A DNA stretch of 64,000 nt from Stratiolaelaps scimitus (lineage: Eukaryota; Arthropoda; Arachnida; Mesostigmata; Laelapidae). The stretch is from assembly GCA_019614645.1 (NCBI GenBank), contig JABWDB010000006.1, forward strand, positions 4,402,001 to 4,466,000, in the 5' to 3' direction. Every line of letters begins with the position of its first letter. Position 1 is the first letter of the stretch. The notes beneath the pieces were generated by a model. The model searched no databases and was not told the DNA's origin. It saw nothing but the letters and a program-made list of their open reading frames with translations. The position numbers and the translations under genes are program-made. Positions 52,300 to 64,000 of the stretch are shown here, in pieces.

Positions 52300-53823
52300 C
52301 TTAGGTACGGCTATGGTATATGCCGGAAAGTAGATTAGCCAGGCGAACCATCGAGTCGCTGGCAATGTTTCAAGCGACTATCCAAAAAGCGACAATCGAA
52401 CGCCTGGTAGAGATCGACTAAAAGCGTTCTCATGCCGAGGGTGGATAGATAAAGATATCAATGGTGAGAGGCTGACTGAGGGGCAAAGAGAATTGAGAGA
52501 ATTGAAGTCATCGAGAGTGATGTAACATAATCACAGTTGGAAGCGTCGATGGCGACAGGGAACATCGGGGGGTCTCCGACGGCCAACGCCGATGCTAATG
52601 CTGTTGCTGTTGCCGCTCCTGCAGCTGGAGACAGCGACACCGGCATCGTACATTAGACGTCGTGATCCACCGGTGATCGCGGTGATGTGCGTGTGTGTGT
52701 CCCGCCTTGGTAGCAGGACTATGCGCCGATGTATATTTGGCTAGTCTCTGTATCCGTCAGCGAAGTGCATGAGTGTTCTCCTTCAAACTCGGCCGCTGCT
52801 GTTGCGACTGCGACTGCGGCTTGCTGATGCCATTTTTATTGCGACACACGAACAAGCGGCCCTTTTCGACGGTGAAGACACCGGCGGCCGTTTCGAGCTC
52901 GACTGCATGAAAGCAAGCAAGCAAGCTGTCTCCACGTGGGAGAAACGGGAACTGCAACAGCAGCGGTTGCAGCAGCAAGTGTGGGGGCAAGCTGAGGTAT
53001 GGCCAGGGGACGGCAAATGGAAGTACGCCGGCTGTGGGGATATCAGGTGGAGGAGGGGGCCAACGGAGGATGCCTGAACGAACGAACGAACAAAGACTTA
53101 TGAGGATGCTGAGAGACGCATGGTGGAACACTATCATCTCCAACTCTGACCGTTGTCAGGCTGAGGCTTCCCCGTGTCCGTAGCTCGACGGGGAAGTAGG
53201 TCTGCATCTGGGCGGCGCAGGGCTACACGTGCGCCAGGCTCCACTCCACGCCCGCCAGCCAGCCAGCGAGCCACCCACCTCGTCAAATAGCCAACAAGAC
53301 AGACGAACCAACTGCTTCGTTGTCTTCTCAAGTCGAGAGGCGGAAGATGAAAGAGGAAGCCAAAGAAGATCTCCCTCTGCTTTCCGCTGCTGAATCTCTG
53401 AATAACAATCAGTCAGGCGAGCCGGCTGGCAGGCAGGCCAGCAGGCCGGCAGGCAGGCACGCCAATGTCTCCACGGATACAGAGTCGGTGCCGAGTAGAA
53501 GAGCTACCGTCGGGAAAGACGCTGTACTAGCGGCACGGACACGCTGAGGGAGAAGCACACTGCCATCTCACTGTTGTGAAACCTACGCTATCCTGGCGGT
53601 TGTCACCACCACCGCCACAGCTAGCAGCAGCAGCAGCACCAGGCGCCGTAAAAGGGCGGAGAGGAGGGGGAGTCTAGTTGAGCTGCTGCTACTGCCTCTG
53701 TTTCTTCTGCGGCGGCTGCTGCTGCTGCTGCTGCTTACGCTTGCGATTACAGCCGGAGCAGAGCGCACTCGAACAGCAGTGCCCGAGGAGACGGCAGCAG
53801 ATACGCAGATGCTCGATGCACTC

Positions 53824-53845
53824 TATATATATATATATATATATA
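53824..53845. repeat. (AT)n microsatellite
   Basis: An alternating AT tract of about 22 bp. Confidence 0.95.
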
Positions 53846-56193
53846 AACAGACGCGCAGACAGCTGAGGCGGTGACAGACCGACGAGGTTCACAATCGAAG
53901 AGGTTGCTTCGTTTCCCGTTGCTCCTCTCGTTGCGTTCCTCCTGCGCGGTGTGGTGGTGGGTCGCGGGGTGTTGTGACGAAGCTGGGAGGCAAGCGGACC
54001 GTCAGAGAGACAGGCGGGCGGGCGGTCCCGCAGCCAGTGGAGACAGCAGGAGCGACTGTGGCGTTTATCCACTTTCGCCCACCGAAGTCACCCAACCACC
54101 GCCTCGTCCACCGACCGCCTACCGATCGGCGTTGCCACTCATGGTATAGCCCCGGCCGGCGTGTGTATGTGGAATTAGAAATTTTGCATTTCCAAAACAG
54201 CTCACAGCAGTACTGGCATCGCTCACTGTCAGGAGCAGCACCGGATCTCGACCACTGTTCGGCTCTGACGCCACTCTATATGCTAGCGTAGCTTAAACAT
54301 CGTTTACATCCATTCCTGGACCTCTCGGACGACTGAGGTCTTCCTTCTGAAGCCTCACTGATGGCGGACTCGAAACACAAACGCGAGCTAGAGCAAACGG
54401 TGCACGAAGCGATATACGCGTCCCTCGATCTTCGACGAATCATCATGGGACACAATCGTTGGAGACACCGCATCAAGCAACTTTAGCTAAATACTGGGTG
54501 TATTCTCTGCGCAGCAGCGGTCTTCTCTGCACACCCCGCGTGGCCACCGGTCCATATGATCCCTATTTACATACATGTTAGGGCAGAGCAACGTAATTCG
54601 CTACAATACGAATCATTACATCATTTACATGTTTCACCGATGATTTTAGGCTAAATGCACCTAACAGGTCAATCGCTTCGCCAGATCTCGTCAGTCAACA
54701 CTCTGAGCCGCCAATGTTCGACGTGGCCATCTATCTATATATATGGGTAAATTCGACTCGAATTGAGTATTCGCCTTGTTGCCGGCTGCGTACTTTGCTC
54801 GATTGCTTCACTGCTTCATGGACCAGTTAAGCTCACTCGGAATTGGGTGGCTTGGCTGCGGGGATCTGAGGAAACCGATTCCACCTTCCCCTGCGCAGCA
54901 AGACACCAATTAGACGGAGCAGCACTCTCACATGACGTCGTGTCGCATCGTATTCTCGTATGAATAACAGAGAATGATGGCAGTGATGATCAGCCGCAGC
55001 TCGCCCGTTGGACACATTGGTGGCCGGGGTTGTGTGTCGAGACGATGTCCAGGATGTCGACGAAACGAAGTTCCTGCCCTCCTGCTCGTATCGTGGCTGA
55101 CTTGCTGGATGACTTGCTGTGTCGGCCCGATCCCACATGTCCCTGCCGCCCCCCCCGCCCCCTCCCAATGCTCCCTCATGTAACATCGTATAGACGTCGC
55201 AAGCGGCGTCGCAGGGAGAAGATGTAGAGAAGAAGAAGTCGTCGACGAAGACGAGGAAGACATTGATCAGGATCCCTTTCGGAGCCCCGTTCATCCTGGC
55301 CGTCCAGGTCCTTCCTCCTGCTCAGCAGTGCTACAGAGATGAACACGATGGAATGAAACCCCGACAAGTCATTCAGCGCCGTCCTCAGCCACTCGCGCGG
55401 ACGCCCACGAACCCATACCCCGACAGGGGACGCCGGCTAAGGCAGTGAGGGCATACAGTAAGTTTCGCGGAGATTGGCAACAGAAGCAGCAGCGATGTCA
55501 ACGCCAGTTGGAGGTTCGTTGGTTGGTTGGTTGGTCAATCGACATCGACGATGGCTCGATAACGACGCCCTATTCACAAGCGACGTCAGTGGCTGTTCCC
55601 GCTCTGCGTTCGGGGGGGGGGTGCTATACAGAATCAGTCGCGAGACCGCGATCCGGGTTAGCATCTAGTGATTACGAGCACATTCGCCGAGCACCGAGGC
55701 AAATTTGACAACAGTTTGACTAATTTACATGTGATCAAAGGAATGGCGACACCGTAATCGATGCCGATCAGAGATGACGCCGTGGCTCATGTCAGCATGA
55801 CGCGTAAATATCGTCGATAACGTACGCGGATGATATAGATGGGAACCACAGGCGTTAGGGCTGAGTTAACTGTTTGGAATTTAATAATTCCATTGAACGT
55901 TTTTAAAGAGGACCTTTCGTAAGCTTTGTTTGCAGGCAAATACAGGACTATGTCTATCCTACATTTAATTTCATGCTAATTAATTGTTCGCTGTAATTAA
56001 CGTTCATGCATTATGCCTACAGGTCCACTATCGTGGCGTTGCTGCATAATGTCGGCCCGTTAATTAACAAAGAGGAAGATTGAAGACGTTCGTAATCAGC
56101 ATAATTGTGGATACCACCACATGAAACACTTCGATTTGTTATAAATACTCGAGTCGCCCAAGCGTTGATGTTCGACAACACAGGACGATGCTA

Positions 56194-64000
<7,807 letters not shown>

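Overview
The window is nuclear DNA of an arthropod, probably a chelicerate and possibly a mesostigmatid mite. It has GT-AG introns of very different lengths, dense AT, GA and triplet microsatellites, tRNA-derived SINE-like pieces, a mariner remnant and a Ty3/gypsy remnant. It also has a Hox gene with an arthropod fushi tarazu (ftz)-type homeodomain. The mite suggestion is an inference: from memory, the predatory mite Metaseiulus was reported to have dispersed Hox genes and unusually dynamic introns. Most open reading frames here are low-complexity shadows. I accept coding sequence only where splice sites, phases and protein character agree.

Left edge (0.46-2.96 kb, minus strand): four exons with matching phases form the 3' part of a gene I do not recognise. 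It ends at a TAG near 0.46 kb and continues upstream of 2.96 kb. A tRNA-derived SINE-like piece lies in one of its introns. A frame-shifted, internally deleted mariner transposase lies at 5.25-5.74 kb. Around 8.7 kb the sequence changes from AT-rich and fairly complex to GC-richer and full of simple repeats. A weak candidate exon pair sits near 15.1-15.5 kb. From 15.5 to 30.5 kb I see only repeats. A decayed Ty3/gypsy pol region lies at 30.6-33.4 kb between two diverged direct repeats of about 110 bp, which look like LTR remnants.

Main gene (34.4-56.3 kb, minus strand): an ftz-like Hox gene whose homeobox is split into three exons. Residues 1-23 and part of codon 24 are at 56.2-56.3 kb. The rest of 24 through 50 are at 42.2 kb. 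Residues 51-60 and the C-terminus are at 34.4-34.9 kb. The introns are about 14.0 and 7.3 kb. All phases fit and the joined homeodomain is intact. The last exon has an in-frame TGA, but open Hox-like sequence continues for 93 sense codons beyond it. An 87-nt in-frame intron with GT-AG ends would remove the TGA. The N-terminal exon(s) and hexapeptide were not found in the remaining 7.7 kb upstream, so the gene probably starts outside the window.

The split homeobox and the interrupted C-terminus are the most interesting features. The remainder looks like intron or intergenic DNA.
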